Positions 8,180 through 16,648 of a stretch of 64,000 bases of DNA are shown here, one piece after another (the stretch's first letter is position 1; the number at the start of each line of letters is the position of its first letter). The notes under the pieces were generated by a model. The model saw nothing but the letters and a program-made list of their open reading frames with translations, was not told where the DNA came from and made no database searches. The stretch is from Anderseniella sp. (GTDB taxonomy: Bacteria; Pseudomonadota; Alphaproteobacteria; Rhizobiales; Aestuariivirgaceae). The translations under genes and the position numbers were made by a program. The stretch is from the NCBI GenBank assembly GCA_028289645.1, contig JANQOK010000012.1, positions 62,001 to 126,000 of the forward strand, written 5' to 3'.

Positions 8180-8590
8180 ATGCGATACCTGATGGCGTTT
8201 CCGCTGCTCGCGCTGGTCCTGCTTGCCTACAACGTCATGGCGTTTACCGATCCGGGCTGGCTGTGGGCCGAAGCCATGCGCTTCAACATGATGTCAGGCG
8301 CATTGCTGTCATTGCAGTGGGCCGACATGCTGATCATGGCGGCCTTGTTCCTGCTGTTTGTCGAGGTGCTGAAAGCCGCCCGTGTCGGCAGCCTGACCAT
8401 TATCGATCACATCATGTCGACGGCGGTGTTCATCGTCGCTCTGGTTGAGTTCCTGCTGGTGGAAAAAGCCGGAACGGCGCCGTTTGTCACGCTGCTGGCG
8501 ATCTCCCTCATTGATGTCGTTGCCGGCTATTCCATTTCCATCCGATCAGCGCGCCGCGACGTGGCCTTCACCGGCGGTGGGCCGGCATGA
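8180..8590 (+). CDS. small integral membrane protein, unknown function
   Basis: 136 residues with four predicted membrane segments (roughly 3-22, 43-63, 72-92, 98-118) and short loops; the first starts almost at the N-terminus. No signature residues that I recognise. The end of the frame overlaps the DUF924 gene by four bases (ATGA), so the two are co-translated. The partner is a soluble protein of unknown function and gives no clue. The C-terminal tail is short and ends RRDVAFTGGGPA. Confidence 0.75.
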   Translation: MRYLMAFPLLALVLLAYNVMAFTDPGWLWAEAMRFNMMSGALLSLQWADMLIMAALFLLFVEVLKAARVGSLTIIDHIMSTAVFIVALVEFLLVEKAGTAPFVTLLAISLIDVVAGYSISIRSARRDVAFTGGGPA

Positions 8591-9123
8591 CGCCGCGCGA
8601 TGTCACCGACTTCTGGCTGGGACAACCGGAAGAAGCCTATTTTACCGCAGATGAGGCTTTTGACGAGCGCCTGCGGGCGACGTTCGCCGCTGCCCATGAC
8701 AAGGCGGTTTCAGGTGAGCTTGACGGTTGGGCCGACAGCCGTGACGGCAGGCTGGCCCTGATCCTGTTGCTGGACCAGATGAGCCGAAACCTGAAGCGCG
8801 GCACACCTGACATGTTTGCTGCCGATGAAGAGGCCCTGGCGCTGGCCGCAAGAGCCATTGAGCTGGGCGACGACAGCAACTGCGATGCTTCGGTAAAACG
8901 CTGGTACTACATGCCGTTCATGCATTCGGAAAGGCTGGAAGAGCAGGACAGATGCGTTGAGCTTTGCCGGCAGCCGGGGCTGGAGGAAACCCTGCCTTAC
9001 GCCATAACCCACCGCGATATCATCGTTCAGTTTGGCCGGTTTCCGCACCGCAATGAATTGCTGGGACGGTCTACGACGGCTGAGGAGCGGGCTTTTCTGG
9101 ACGCCGGCGGGTTTGCTGGTTGA
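8587..9123 (+). CDS. DUF924 family protein
   Basis: 178 residues, the full length of DUF924, an all-helical TPR-like fold of unknown function widespread in proteobacteria. Family hallmarks seen: FWLGQ near the N-terminus, ILLLDQMSRNLKRGTP in the middle, the WYYMPFMHSERLEEQ block, and FGRFPHRNELLGRSTTAEE near the C-terminus. No signal peptide, so cytosolic. It overlaps the preceding membrane-protein gene by four bases and ends close to a convergent cytochrome gene. Confidence 0.92.
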   Translation: MTPRDVTDFWLGQPEEAYFTADEAFDERLRATFAAAHDKAVSGELDGWADSRDGRLALILLLDQMSRNLKRGTPDMFAADEEALALAARAIELGDDSNCDASVKRWYYMPFMHSERLEEQDRCVELCRQPGLEETLPYAITHRDIIVQFGRFPHRNELLGRSTTAEERAFLDAGGFAG

Positions 9124-9135
9124 GGCCGGCGGGCG

Positions 9136-10050
9136 TCACTCAAGACTCATCAGGTAGGTGGCAATAGCCGTTCGGTCTTCGGCCGGCAGTTTCGACATGT
9201 TGGTCTGCACGGCCGCCATGCCGCCGGACGACATCTTGTCATAGCCAAGGGTTTCCCCGAACTCCAGCGCCAGGGCCAGATCAGCCGCGTCCTTGAACCG
9301 TCCCCGCGACTTCAGGCTGCGCAGGGAAGGGACCTTGCCTTCGCCTTCCGGATGCGGGCCGCCGGCCATCCAGCGCGATGTGTCCAGTGCCATGGCCCAG
9401 TCGCGCGGGGTGTGGCACTCGGCACAATGGCCAGGGCCCTGGACCAGGTAGGCGCCCAGGTTCCAGATATCGTCCTTTGCGGTGTCCTTGACGAACTCAG
9501 CCGGTTCAAAGCCCGAGGTCAATTTCCACATGCCCAGGCCGCGCCGCATGATCGTTTCAACCGGCAGACCCAATGGCAGTTCGGCAGGCCGGTTTGCCGC
9601 CTGTACCGGCTTCAAGGTATCCATGTAAGCCTTGATATCCAGCACGTCGGCATCGCTCATCTTTGAGTAGGACGTATACGGGAACGCAGGCAGGTAATGC
9701 CGGCCGTCGGGGGAGATGCCGCGCTTGACCGCGTTGACGAACTGGATGTCGGTCCAGCCGCCAATGCCGGTCTCTGTATCCGGCGTGATATTGGGCGGAT
9801 AAAACGCCCCGGCAGGAGTTTTCAGCAGCCGCCCGCCGGACGGCAGCGACATGTCCGCCTGCTTGTCGTCCTTGGCCGGCAGATGGCAGGACAGGCAGCC
9901 GGCTGCCGTATACAGCCGCTTGCCGTTTTCGATGCTGGCAGTGTGAGGCTTTAAGGCGGTGGCAGGCAATGGATCCGGCGCGGCGAGCACCCAGCCCGCC
10001 GCGGCGGCCACGCCGCCTGCCATGATACCTGCGGCCAATATGCGTTTCAT
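9136..10050 (-). CDS. di-haem c-type cytochrome, dehydrogenase-subunit type
   Basis: 304 residues with an N-terminal hydrophobic segment that is either a signal peptide or a membrane anchor, then two CXXCH haem c sites: GCLSCH (C52, C55, H56) and HCAECH near residue 200. This layout matches the cytochrome subunits of membrane-bound alcohol, gluconate or aldehyde dehydrogenases and related di-haem cytochromes, which work in the periplasm. Those often have three haems; here only two are seen. No dehydrogenase subunit is adjacent. The next gene upstream is a cytochrome c' type protein in the same direction, 22 bases away, so both may form an electron-transfer unit. Confidence 0.85.
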   Translation of the reverse strand: MKRILAAGIMAGGVAAAAGWVLAAPDPLPATALKPHTASIENGKRLYTAAGCLSCHLPAKDDKQADMSLPSGGRLLKTPAGAFYPPNITPDTETGIGGWTDIQFVNAVKRGISPDGRHYLPAFPYTSYSKMSDADVLDIKAYMDTLKPVQAANRPAELPLGLPVETIMRRGLGMWKLTSGFEPAEFVKDTAKDDIWNLGAYLVQGPGHCAECHTPRDWAMALDTSRWMAGGPHPEGEGKVPSLRSLKSRGRFKDAADLALALEFGETLGYDKMSSGGMAAVQTNMSKLPAEDRTAIATYLMSLE

Positions 10051-10072
10051 GCCGTCGGTCGCCGTTCAGCAG

Positions 10073-10528
10073 TTACTGTTTCGGACGGCGGTAGTCCTGG
10101 TGGCATGCCTTGCAGGTGGCGCCCAGCGCACCCAGTGCGGCACCGAAGTTTGCTTCCTCGGTGACGGCAGCCATCTGCATCGCGGCTTCAACCGACTTGT
10201 CGGCCTTGGCTTCGAAGTCTGCCTTGTTCTGCCAGATTTCTGCCTTGGCCCAGGTCTCCTTGTCGCCGGTCTCGCTGCCTTCAGGGAAATGCGCCTTGGA
10301 TTCTTTCACGTTGTTCGCCAGCGTGGTTGCGTTGGTGTTGACGACGGCTGCGTCGAACGGGGCTTCCTTTTTGGCGATGGCGGCAAGTGCGCCCATGGCT
10401 TTGCCGACGGCTTTCATGTTGGCCTGACGATCCTCGATTGGGCTGGCAAAGGCGGCACTTGTGATGCCGAGGGCGGCTACCAGGCCGAAGATTGCAGTCC
10501 TGGATGATGAAATGAGCCTAGAAGTCAT
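10073..10528 (-). CDS. cytochrome c' / c-556 family protein
   Basis: 151 residues from the ATG at 10528, which has a good AGGAG six bases upstream; a longer frame to 10567 lacks one. A Sec signal peptide ends near A-F-A (about residue 28). The mature part is helical, as in the four-helix-bundle cytochromes c', and the single haem site CKACH sits at the extreme C-terminus (C139-H143), the diagnostic position for this class. Periplasmic. Precedes the di-haem cytochrome gene by 22 bases. Members bind NO or transfer electrons; which applies is unknown. Confidence 0.92.
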   Translation of the reverse strand: MTSRLISSSRTAIFGLVAALGITSAAFASPIEDRQANMKAVGKAMGALAAIAKKEAPFDAAVVNTNATTLANNVKESKAHFPEGSETGDKETWAKAEIWQNKADFEAKADKSVEAAMQMAAVTEEANFGAALGALGATCKACHQDYRRPKQ

Positions 10529-10622
10529 GAAAATCTCCTGAATTTCTTTCGTTTGTGCCATGGGCAAACGTCAAGACTAGCGCCTGTTGTCGCCGCTGTC
10601 AGGATAATCAATGCCGAACACG

Positions 10623-12245
10623 TCAATTTGAAGACGGCTGTTTGCGCAGCAATCTGCGGATAACCTTGCCTGTCGTGGTGAGCGGCAACTCATCGCGGAA
10701 CTCGATTTCGCGCGGGTACTCATGGGCTGACAGCCGGTTGCGGACATGGTCCTGTATCTCGGCATGGATTGCATCGGTTGCCTCGAAGCCGTCGTTCAGG
10801 ACCACAAATGCCTTGACGATTTCCGTGCGGACCGGATCCGGCACGCCGATGACCGCTGCAAGTTTCACCGATGGGTGGCGCGACAGGCAGTCCTCGATCT
10901 CGCCCGGACCAATGCGATAGCCGGACGAGGTGATGACGTCGTCGTCACGCCCGACAAAGTGGAAATATCCGTCTTCGTCCCTGAAACCCTGGTCTCCGGT
11001 CAGCAGCCAGTCGCCGACATATTTGTTTCTGGTCGCGTCCGGCTTGCCCCAGTATTCCAGAAACATCACCGGATCCGGCCGCTGTACCGCGATATTGCCG
11101 GCTTCGCCATCCGGCAAGGCATTGCCGGCATCGTCCACGATGGCAACAGTGTGGCCGGGCACCGGCCTGCCAATGGCGCCTTTCTTCCACACGCCGATGG
11201 CATTGCAGCTTTCCAGCACCAGGTTGCATTCGGTCTGCCCGTAGACTTCATTGATTCTCATGCCGAGTCTGTCTTCAGCCCACTCCTGCAGTGCACCGCC
11301 GACCGCTTCCCCGCCGGAAAAAATGGTCCGAAGCGTGATCCTGTCCACATCTGTAGGGGTGCTGGCGCGCATCAGCTTCAGGGCGGTCGGCGGAATGAAG
11401 ACATTGCGGACCTTGTGCAATGCCATCAGGTCCCAGGCATTCGCCGGATCGAACTTTGTGTACTTGTAAGCCAGTACCGGCACACCGAAATACAGCGCCG
11501 GCAGCAGTGCGTTCAGCAATCCGCCGGCCCAGGCCCAGTCGGACGGTGTCCACATCAGATCGCCGGGCTGCGGGAAAAATTCATGTGCAAACTGAATGCC
11601 CGGAATATGGCCAAGCAGCACCCTGTGTCCGTGCAGCGCGCCCTTCGGCGGCCCGGTGGTGCCGGATGTGTAAATCATCAGGGCAGCATCGTCCGGTGCG
11701 GTGTTGACCGCCTCGAAAGTGGCCGGCAGCGGTCCGCTTTCATCATGGATATGTGGTGCGATATCCAGTTTGCCGTCGATGCAGAACACCACCTGCAAGG
11801 CGTCGAGGCCGGGCAGCAGTTCGGCGATGTTTTCATGTGACGCGGTTGACATGATCAGGCATTTGGCGCCGGAGTTCTGCAACCTGTACTGAACAGCCTC
11901 GACCCCGAACAGCATTGCCAGGGGCACGGCAATGGCGCCGATCTTGTAAATTGCAATGTGAGCGGCGGCGGTTTCGCGCGCCTGCGGTAGCAGCAACGCG
12001 ACCCTGTCGCCGCGTCCGATGCCCGACTTCACCAGCAGGTTGGCGAAGCGGTTTGACATCTCCTCAAGCTGTGAGAATGACGTCCTGCGCACTGGTCCGT
12101 CCACCATGTGCTCGATGACGGCAATCGCATCCGGGCTGTCATCGGCCCAGCGGGTGCAAACTGCCTGGGCGATATTGAAGCGGTCCGGAATCTGCCATTT
12201 GAAACGGTCTAGCACCTGCTCGTAGGTGTTTGCTGGTTCAAGCAT
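10623..12245 (-). CDS. AMP-forming acyl-CoA synthetase, medium-chain/acetate-like subgroup
   Basis: 540 residues of the ANL adenylating superfamily: the phosphate loop YTSGTTGPPKGALHGHR, the EVYGQTE motif, YVGDWLLTGDQG and the C-terminal hinge plus catalytic Lys region in TTTGKVIRRLLRK. It activates a carboxylic acid to acyl-AMP and then acyl-CoA in the cytosol. The sequence around SDWAWAGG and GYRIGPGEIE resembles ACSM-type and prokaryotic medium-chain or short-chain acyl-CoA synthetases more than long-chain FadD. Start 12245 is chosen because GGAGAAG precedes it; an upstream ATG at 12269 is also possible. Single-gene unit, so the substrate is open. Confidence 0.88.
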   Translation of the reverse strand: MLEPANTYEQVLDRFKWQIPDRFNIAQAVCTRWADDSPDAIAVIEHMVDGPVRRTSFSQLEEMSNRFANLLVKSGIGRGDRVALLLPQARETAAAHIAIYKIGAIAVPLAMLFGVEAVQYRLQNSGAKCLIMSTASHENIAELLPGLDALQVVFCIDGKLDIAPHIHDESGPLPATFEAVNTAPDDAALMIYTSGTTGPPKGALHGHRVLLGHIPGIQFAHEFFPQPGDLMWTPSDWAWAGGLLNALLPALYFGVPVLAYKYTKFDPANAWDLMALHKVRNVFIPPTALKLMRASTPTDVDRITLRTIFSGGEAVGGALQEWAEDRLGMRINEVYGQTECNLVLESCNAIGVWKKGAIGRPVPGHTVAIVDDAGNALPDGEAGNIAVQRPDPVMFLEYWGKPDATRNKYVGDWLLTGDQGFRDEDGYFHFVGRDDDVITSSGYRIGPGEIEDCLSRHPSVKLAAVIGVPDPVRTEIVKAFVVLNDGFEATDAIHAEIQDHVRNRLSAHEYPREIEFRDELPLTTTGKVIRRLLRKQPSSN

Positions 12246-12400
12246 GGTATTGTCTTCTCCGTGTCCCATTTCCGCCTTGAAGCGCGACTAGATGAACCGC
12301 CGATTTCCAGCGAGGACCAAAAGCGCGGATGGATTTTAGGTCTTCGTTAGGATGCACAGGCGTAGACTATCCATGTTGGTAGAGCAAAAGGCTGGGACAC

Positions 12401-12562
12401 ATGTACAGCGCAAATAGCGCAGGCGAGCAAGAGTTTCGTATGGCTGCAGAGAAGTCCGCACCCAAACCTGCGAAAAAACATCAGGATGTTTCTCCTGAAC
12501 TGAAAGAAGTCATGCACCTGCTGAAGATGCTGGAAAGCGGCCAGGGCCTGAAAGGCTCCTGA
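12401..12562 (+). CDS. small protein of unknown function (53 residues)
   Basis: A short frame beginning MYSANSAGEQ with an internal Met at 12440 that would give 40 residues. The C-terminal half, SPELKEVMHLLKMLESGQG, looks like an amphipathic helix; the middle is Lys, Ala and Pro rich. It is divergent from the acyl-CoA synthetase gene. GGCTGGGA before the first ATG is a poor ribosome site. I do not recognise a family; it is listed because the composition is protein-like and no larger frame covers the region. Confidence 0.4.
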   Translation: MYSANSAGEQEFRMAAEKSAPKPAKKHQDVSPELKEVMHLLKMLESGQGLKGS

Positions 12563-12863
12563 GACCAATCCGGCTCTGAAGATCTGGGCAGACGGTGGGG
12601 ACACCCGCCACAGCGGACTTTTGCATAATGCAAAGACTGATTTGCAACTTGCGGGAAACCGGCAGCTGCAGGCCAAGCCGCATCCGCCGCGGCCGGCTCA
12701 AAAAATTACCGAAAACTGCCGAATATTCTTGAATGCTGAGCCAGACCGGCCGATGGCGTGAGAATTGCTGCCAGAGCCAGCAGAGACCGGGGGTCTCGTA
12801 CCTCAAAGAGGCCGGCAAAGGCCCATGCAGGACCGACCCCTGAACAGCAGGGAGCGTTTTGTC
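12563..12863. other. intergenic region, no gene seen
   Basis: About 300 bases between the small protein and the cupin gene. I see no convincing gene, strong hairpin or repeat. The promoter of the cupin gene presumably lies here, but no -35/-10 pair stands out. Confidence 0.4.
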
Positions 12864-13277
12864 ATGACAGGTATCGTGCCTGAAATTCCGTTCAAGCCAA
12901 AACCGGATTCCGTTTCGCGTCTTGTCGATCATCATCCCGATGAGGCAAAGTCAAAACCCAGGCGCCACAAGTGGGGCAGCGTTGAAGTTCTGTCTTGCAG
13001 CGGCGGACACCGGATAGAACGCATTTCGGTAAAACGTGGCAGGCAGTTGCCCGCCCATTACCATGAGCACCGCTCCGAACACTGGACTATCGTTGCCGGC
13101 GAGGCGGAAGTGCTGCTTGGCGATGATGTCTTGATCGTAGCACCGGATGACAGCCTTTACATTCCAGCCGGCACCGTGCACGGGCTGAAAACCGTCGGTG
13201 ACAATGTCGTGCAGGTGGTGGCCGTGCATTTCGGCGATACGGTTTCTGATGCCGACGACATGTTCGAGGCCGGTTGA
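12864..13277 (+). CDS. cupin-domain protein, mannose-6-phosphate isomerase type II C-terminal-like
   Basis: 137 residues making one cupin barrel: RRHKWGSVEVLS, KRGRQLPAHYHEHRSEHWTIV (metal-binding His cluster and Glu), then IPAGTVHGLKT with the second-motif His. The HYHxHRSEHWxVVxGxA pattern is that of the phosphomannose isomerase domain of bifunctional ManC/AlgA proteins, here free-standing without the nucleotidyltransferase. AGGGAG lies 9 bases before ATG 12864, which beats an upstream in-frame ATG. Likely cytosolic and metal-binding; without neighbours in sugar-nucleotide synthesis, true isomerase activity is not assured. Confidence 0.85.
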   Translation: MTGIVPEIPFKPKPDSVSRLVDHHPDEAKSKPRRHKWGSVEVLSCSGGHRIERISVKRGRQLPAHYHEHRSEHWTIVAGEAEVLLGDDVLIVAPDDSLYIPAGTVHGLKTVGDNVVQVVAVHFGDTVSDADDMFEAG

Positions 13278-13300
13278 GTCCGGGTGAAAACTGCTGGCGC

Positions 13301-14680
13301 TCAGGTTGACTTCTGTGCCCAGGTTTCACGTTTGCGGTAGATGGTCGACGGGCTGATGCCCAGTGATTCTGCGGCTTTCGGTATCGAACCGGCAAAGCCC
13401 GAAATGGCGGTTTCAATCACGTCACGCTCAATCTGCCATAGCAGACGCCCGTTCGGGCTGGCTGCGGGCGCCGGCGCATCACCTGTGGAACCGATGATGT
13501 GATCAGGCAGCATATGGGCTTCGAGCGCCTCGCCGTCATGCAGCACGACACTCTGGCGAATGACGTTTTGCAGCTCACGTATGTTGCCCGGCCAGCGATA
13601 AGCCAACAGAGTGTCCAGCGCCTCGTTTGCGATATGGCGGAACGAGCGGACTTCTTCGCGGGCACAGGTGTCGAGGAAACGCGATGCCAGTTCGGTGACG
13701 TCCCGTCCACGCTCGCGCAAAGGTTTCAGATGAATTGGCAGGACATGCAGGCGGAAGTACAGGTCTTCCCGGAACCGGCCTTCCGAGACTTCCGTTTGCG
13801 GTGTGCGGTTGGTGGCACAGATGATCCGGATGTCGACTTTGCGGGTGTGCGGCGAGCCGACGGGCTGAATGGTGCCGGTTTGCAGGAAGCGCAAGAGCTT
13901 GATCTGCAGGGAAGGCTCCATTTCGCAGATTTCGTCCAGGAACAGAGTGCCGCCGTCGGCTGCGGCTGCTGCACCTTCACGGTCGGAAATGGCGCCGGTG
14001 AAGGCGCCCTTCAAATGACCGAAAATCTCCGATTCCATCAAGTCATGCGGTATGGCACCGCAGTTCAGCGCAATGAACGGCTGGCCTTGTCGCGGTGAAA
14101 AATCGTGGATGGCGCGGGCGCACAGTTCCTTGCCGGTGCCGCTTTCGCCGGTAATGAAGGCCGGGGCGCTGGACGATGCGATGGCCTCGATCTGCCTGCG
14201 GGTGTCGGCCATGGCGCGCGAGGAGCCGATCATCGTATCCGGTGCCTGCGCCGGCGCACGCCGAGGTGTCGCCGGTTCGGTTTCACGGGGCTGCCGGGCG
14301 GCAGAGCTGCAGGCATTGCTCAATGTCGTGATCAGGCGGTTGCGGGATACCGGCTTGACCAGGTAGTCCCAGGCGCCGGCGCGCACGGCGTCAACGGCGT
14401 CGTTTATCGAGGCGTTTGCGGCGACGACAATGATCGAAGCCTGCGGATTGCTGTCTGACCAGTTTTCAATGAGGGATATGCAATCTGGTCCGCTCAGCTC
14501 CAGAGACAGGATAACTGCATCGAAACGGCTGCTGGCAAGCTGCATGGTCGCTGCATCACGGCTGGCGGCCAGCTCGCAGCAAAACCCGTCCTTTTCCAGA
14601 TGTGCGCGATACACGCTGGCAAGTGACGGTTTGTCCTCGACAATCAGGACCTGACTACGCCTTGGTACAGAAACTGACAT
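13301..14680 (-). CDS. sigma-54-dependent response regulator with degenerate receiver (LuxO/NtrC family)
   Basis: 459 residues in three parts: receiver (about 10-125), AAA+ sigma-54 activator domain (about 150-385) and Fis-type helix-turn-helix (AAESLGISPSTIYRK at the end). The AAA+ domain has Walker A GESGTGKE, the sigma-54-contacting GAFTGA and Walker B LFLDEI. In the receiver the acidic pair E15-D16 and K109 are kept, but the phospho-acceptor Asp is S59 (DAVILSLELSG where LuxO has LLDLRLP) and the conserved Thr is A87. It should therefore not be controlled by aspartyl phosphorylation. No histidine kinase is nearby. It needs RpoN; the target promoter is unknown. Confidence 0.9.
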   Translation of the reverse strand: MSVSVPRRSQVLIVEDKPSLASVYRAHLEKDGFCCELAASRDAATMQLASSRFDAVILSLELSGPDCISLIENWSDSNPQASIIVVAANASINDAVDAVRAGAWDYLVKPVSRNRLITTLSNACSSAARQPRETEPATPRRAPAQAPDTMIGSSRAMADTRRQIEAIASSSAPAFITGESGTGKELCARAIHDFSPRQGQPFIALNCGAIPHDLMESEIFGHLKGAFTGAISDREGAAAAADGGTLFLDEICEMEPSLQIKLLRFLQTGTIQPVGSPHTRKVDIRIICATNRTPQTEVSEGRFREDLYFRLHVLPIHLKPLRERGRDVTELASRFLDTCAREEVRSFRHIANEALDTLLAYRWPGNIRELQNVIRQSVVLHDGEALEAHMLPDHIIGSTGDAPAPAASPNGRLLWQIERDVIETAISGFAGSIPKAAESLGISPSTIYRKRETWAQKST

Positions 14681-14784
14681 TGTGTACGCCTGACTAAACT
14701 CATGCAGCACCTGCACATATGCACAGGCGGTGGCATGGCACCGAACTCATGGGCCCACAATGCGGGAATATGGTGAACAGAAGT

Positions 14785-15582
14785 TTAAAGCAGCGGTTTT
14801 GTGACCGGCAAATCGGCCTGCAAGGGCGTCTTGTTCAGAATCCCTCCCTTGACCAGATGGTCCCAGGCTTCCTCGGCAGTTTCAGCATAGTGAAACAGGT
14901 CGACATCGCCGGGAGAGATGGTGCCGGCATCGACAAACACCTGCAGGTTGACCACGCTGGTCCAGAATTCCCTGTCAAACAGGATAATCGGAATGGCTGA
15001 CATCTTGCCGGTCTGCACGAGAGTGAGGATTTCGAACAGTTCGTCCATGGTGCCGAAGCCGCCCGGGAACACAACCAGGCCGTTGGCACGCATGGCCAGA
15101 TGCATCTTGCGCATGGCGAAATAGTGAAAGTTGAAGGTCAGGTCGGGTGTGGACCAGGCATTCGGATCCTGCTCATGGGGCAGGGTGATATTGAATCCGA
15201 TGGTCGGCGCACCGGCTTCAAACGCGCCCTTGTTGGCTGCTTCCATGATGCCCGGACCGCCGCCTGTCGCGATGACGTTGTCGCGCTGTTCCGCATCATG
15301 GTCCAGCGCCCCGCCGCGTTCCGACACAATGCGGCCGATCTCCTTGGCAGACCGGTACCAGTGCCCGCGCTTGCCTTCATCGTCTTCCTTCACCCGGGCT
15401 GAGCCGAACGCCACGATTGTCGACCGCACACCCCATTCACGCAGGTGTTCCTCGGCCTTCATGTATTCCAGCATGAACCGGATGCCGCGGGTGGAATCAC
15501 CCAGCAGAAATTCCTGGTCCAGAGTCGGCAAGGTGTAGGACGGCGATGCTACTTGCTCGTGCGGTGTCTTTTCTTCGCTCAT
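14785..15582 (-). CDS. LOG-family (TIGR00730) Rossmann-fold protein
   Basis: 265 residues with the lysine-decarboxylase-like/LOG signature: GGGPGIMEAAN and PGGFGTMDELFE, the nucleotide-binding and catalytic motifs of cytokinin riboside 5'-monophosphate phosphoribohydrolases and of nucleotide nucleosidases such as PpnN. The N-terminal part with the STIVAFGSARV strand is also typical. Such cytosolic enzymes cut N-glycosidic bonds of nucleoside monophosphates; real lysine decarboxylase activity is a misannotation. AAGGAA lies 5 bases before the ATG at 15582. It is longer than plant-type LOG (about 190 residues), nearer the bacterial long subtype. Confidence 0.88.
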   Translation of the reverse strand: MSEEKTPHEQVASPSYTLPTLDQEFLLGDSTRGIRFMLEYMKAEEHLREWGVRSTIVAFGSARVKEDDEGKRGHWYRSAKEIGRIVSERGGALDHDAEQRDNVIATGGGPGIMEAANKGAFEAGAPTIGFNITLPHEQDPNAWSTPDLTFNFHYFAMRKMHLAMRANGLVVFPGGFGTMDELFEILTLVQTGKMSAIPIILFDREFWTSVVNLQVFVDAGTISPGDVDLFHYAETAEEAWDHLVKGGILNKTPLQADLPVTKPLL

Positions 15583-15715
15583 AAAAGTTCCTTTTACCGG
15601 CGACGGACGTACCGTCATGGGCGCCATGCAGTATCTGGCGTGGTGCGCGTGGCGTATCAACTATACGATTACAGGTTAATCAATCAGACCAATACCATGG
15701 CTTCAAATCACGATC

Positions 15716-16648
15716 ATGCCAGCGTCGAGCGCAAAAACAGTTAATTCCAACGTTCATGGCATGGGCTGGATGGTACTGTCGGGTTTGTGTTTTACCGGTG
15801 TCATGATTTCGGTCCGCAATGTCGGGCCGGAGCTGCCTGCGGCGGTTTCCGCGGCTATCAGATATGCTATGGGCATAATCCTGCTGGCGCCGATGTTGAT
15901 GAAGGCCGATTTCCGGTTTCCCCGTGGCCGCAATCTCAAACTGCATATCTGGCGTGGCACATTGCACGGCCTTGGCGTGTTGTTATGGTTCTATGCAATG
16001 GCCCGCATCCCGATGGCGGAAGTCACCGCCATCAGTTACACGGCGCCGATATTCATGACAATCGGCGCGGTGCTGTTCTTTGCCGAAAAGATCCAGGTGC
16101 GAAGGGTAGGGGCCATCATTGCCGGGCTGGCCGGCGTGTTCATCATCCTTAGGCCGGGTTTTGAAACCCTGTCGAGCGGCCAGCTTGCCCAGCTTGCTGC
16201 AACACCGCTGTTTGCCGCCGCGATGTTGCTGGTCAAGCGTCTGACCCAGAGCGACAGTGCGGCCATGATCGTGATCATGCTGAATTTCATATGCCTCGCC
16301 GTGCTGGCTCCAATTGCTGTGCTGACCTGGAAAACCCCCGATGCAGTGCAATTGATGTGGCTTGCATGTGCGACCATCGCCGCAACAGCGGGGCATTACT
16401 GCCTGACCCGGTCGTATGCGGTCGCGGAGATCACCGTGGTTCAGCCGGTGACGTTCCTGCAACTGGTGTGGTCGGCCATGTTCGGCTTTCTGCTGTTCTC
16501 CGAAATGCCGGATGTCTGGGTGTTTGCCGGCGGCACGGTGATCCTTGCGGCAAGCACCTACATCGCGCACCGCGAGCGCAAGCAGCAGTCGCGGTTAAAA
16601 CCCGACCCGGCTAGCTTGCCCTCTCGAGTGCCCGGCGCAGGCGTCTGA
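15716..16648 (+). CDS. EamA-type DMT superfamily transporter
   Basis: 310 residues with ten hydrophobic membrane segments arranged as two EamA repeats, including the GLCFTGVMISVRNVGPELPA start of repeat one and FLQLVWSAMFGFLLFSEMP in repeat two. Members export or import metabolites such as amino acids and nucleotides in the inner membrane; the substrate cannot be read. The last 38 bases overlap the 3' end of the convergent beta-CASP nuclease gene, so the two stops cross. There is no adjacent regulator. Confidence 0.88.
   Translation: MPASSAKTVNSNVHGMGWMVLSGLCFTGVMISVRNVGPELPAAVSAAIRYAMGIILLAPMLMKADFRFPRGRNLKLHIWRGTLHGLGVLLWFYAMARIPMAEVTAISYTAPIFMTIGAVLFFAEKIQVRRVGAIIAGLAGVFIILRPGFETLSSGQLAQLAATPLFAAAMLLVKRLTQSDSAAMIVIMLNFICLAVLAPIAVLTWKTPDAVQLMWLACATIAATAGHYCLTRSYAVAEITVVQPVTFLQLVWSAMFGFLLFSEMPDVWVFAGGTVILAASTYIAHRERKQQSRLKPDPASLPSRVPGAGV

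Noticed and set aside
10746-11840. 364-codon plus-strand open frame
   Set aside because: Antisense to the acyl-CoA synthetase, whose motifs are complete; no recognisable protein signature in the antisense frame.
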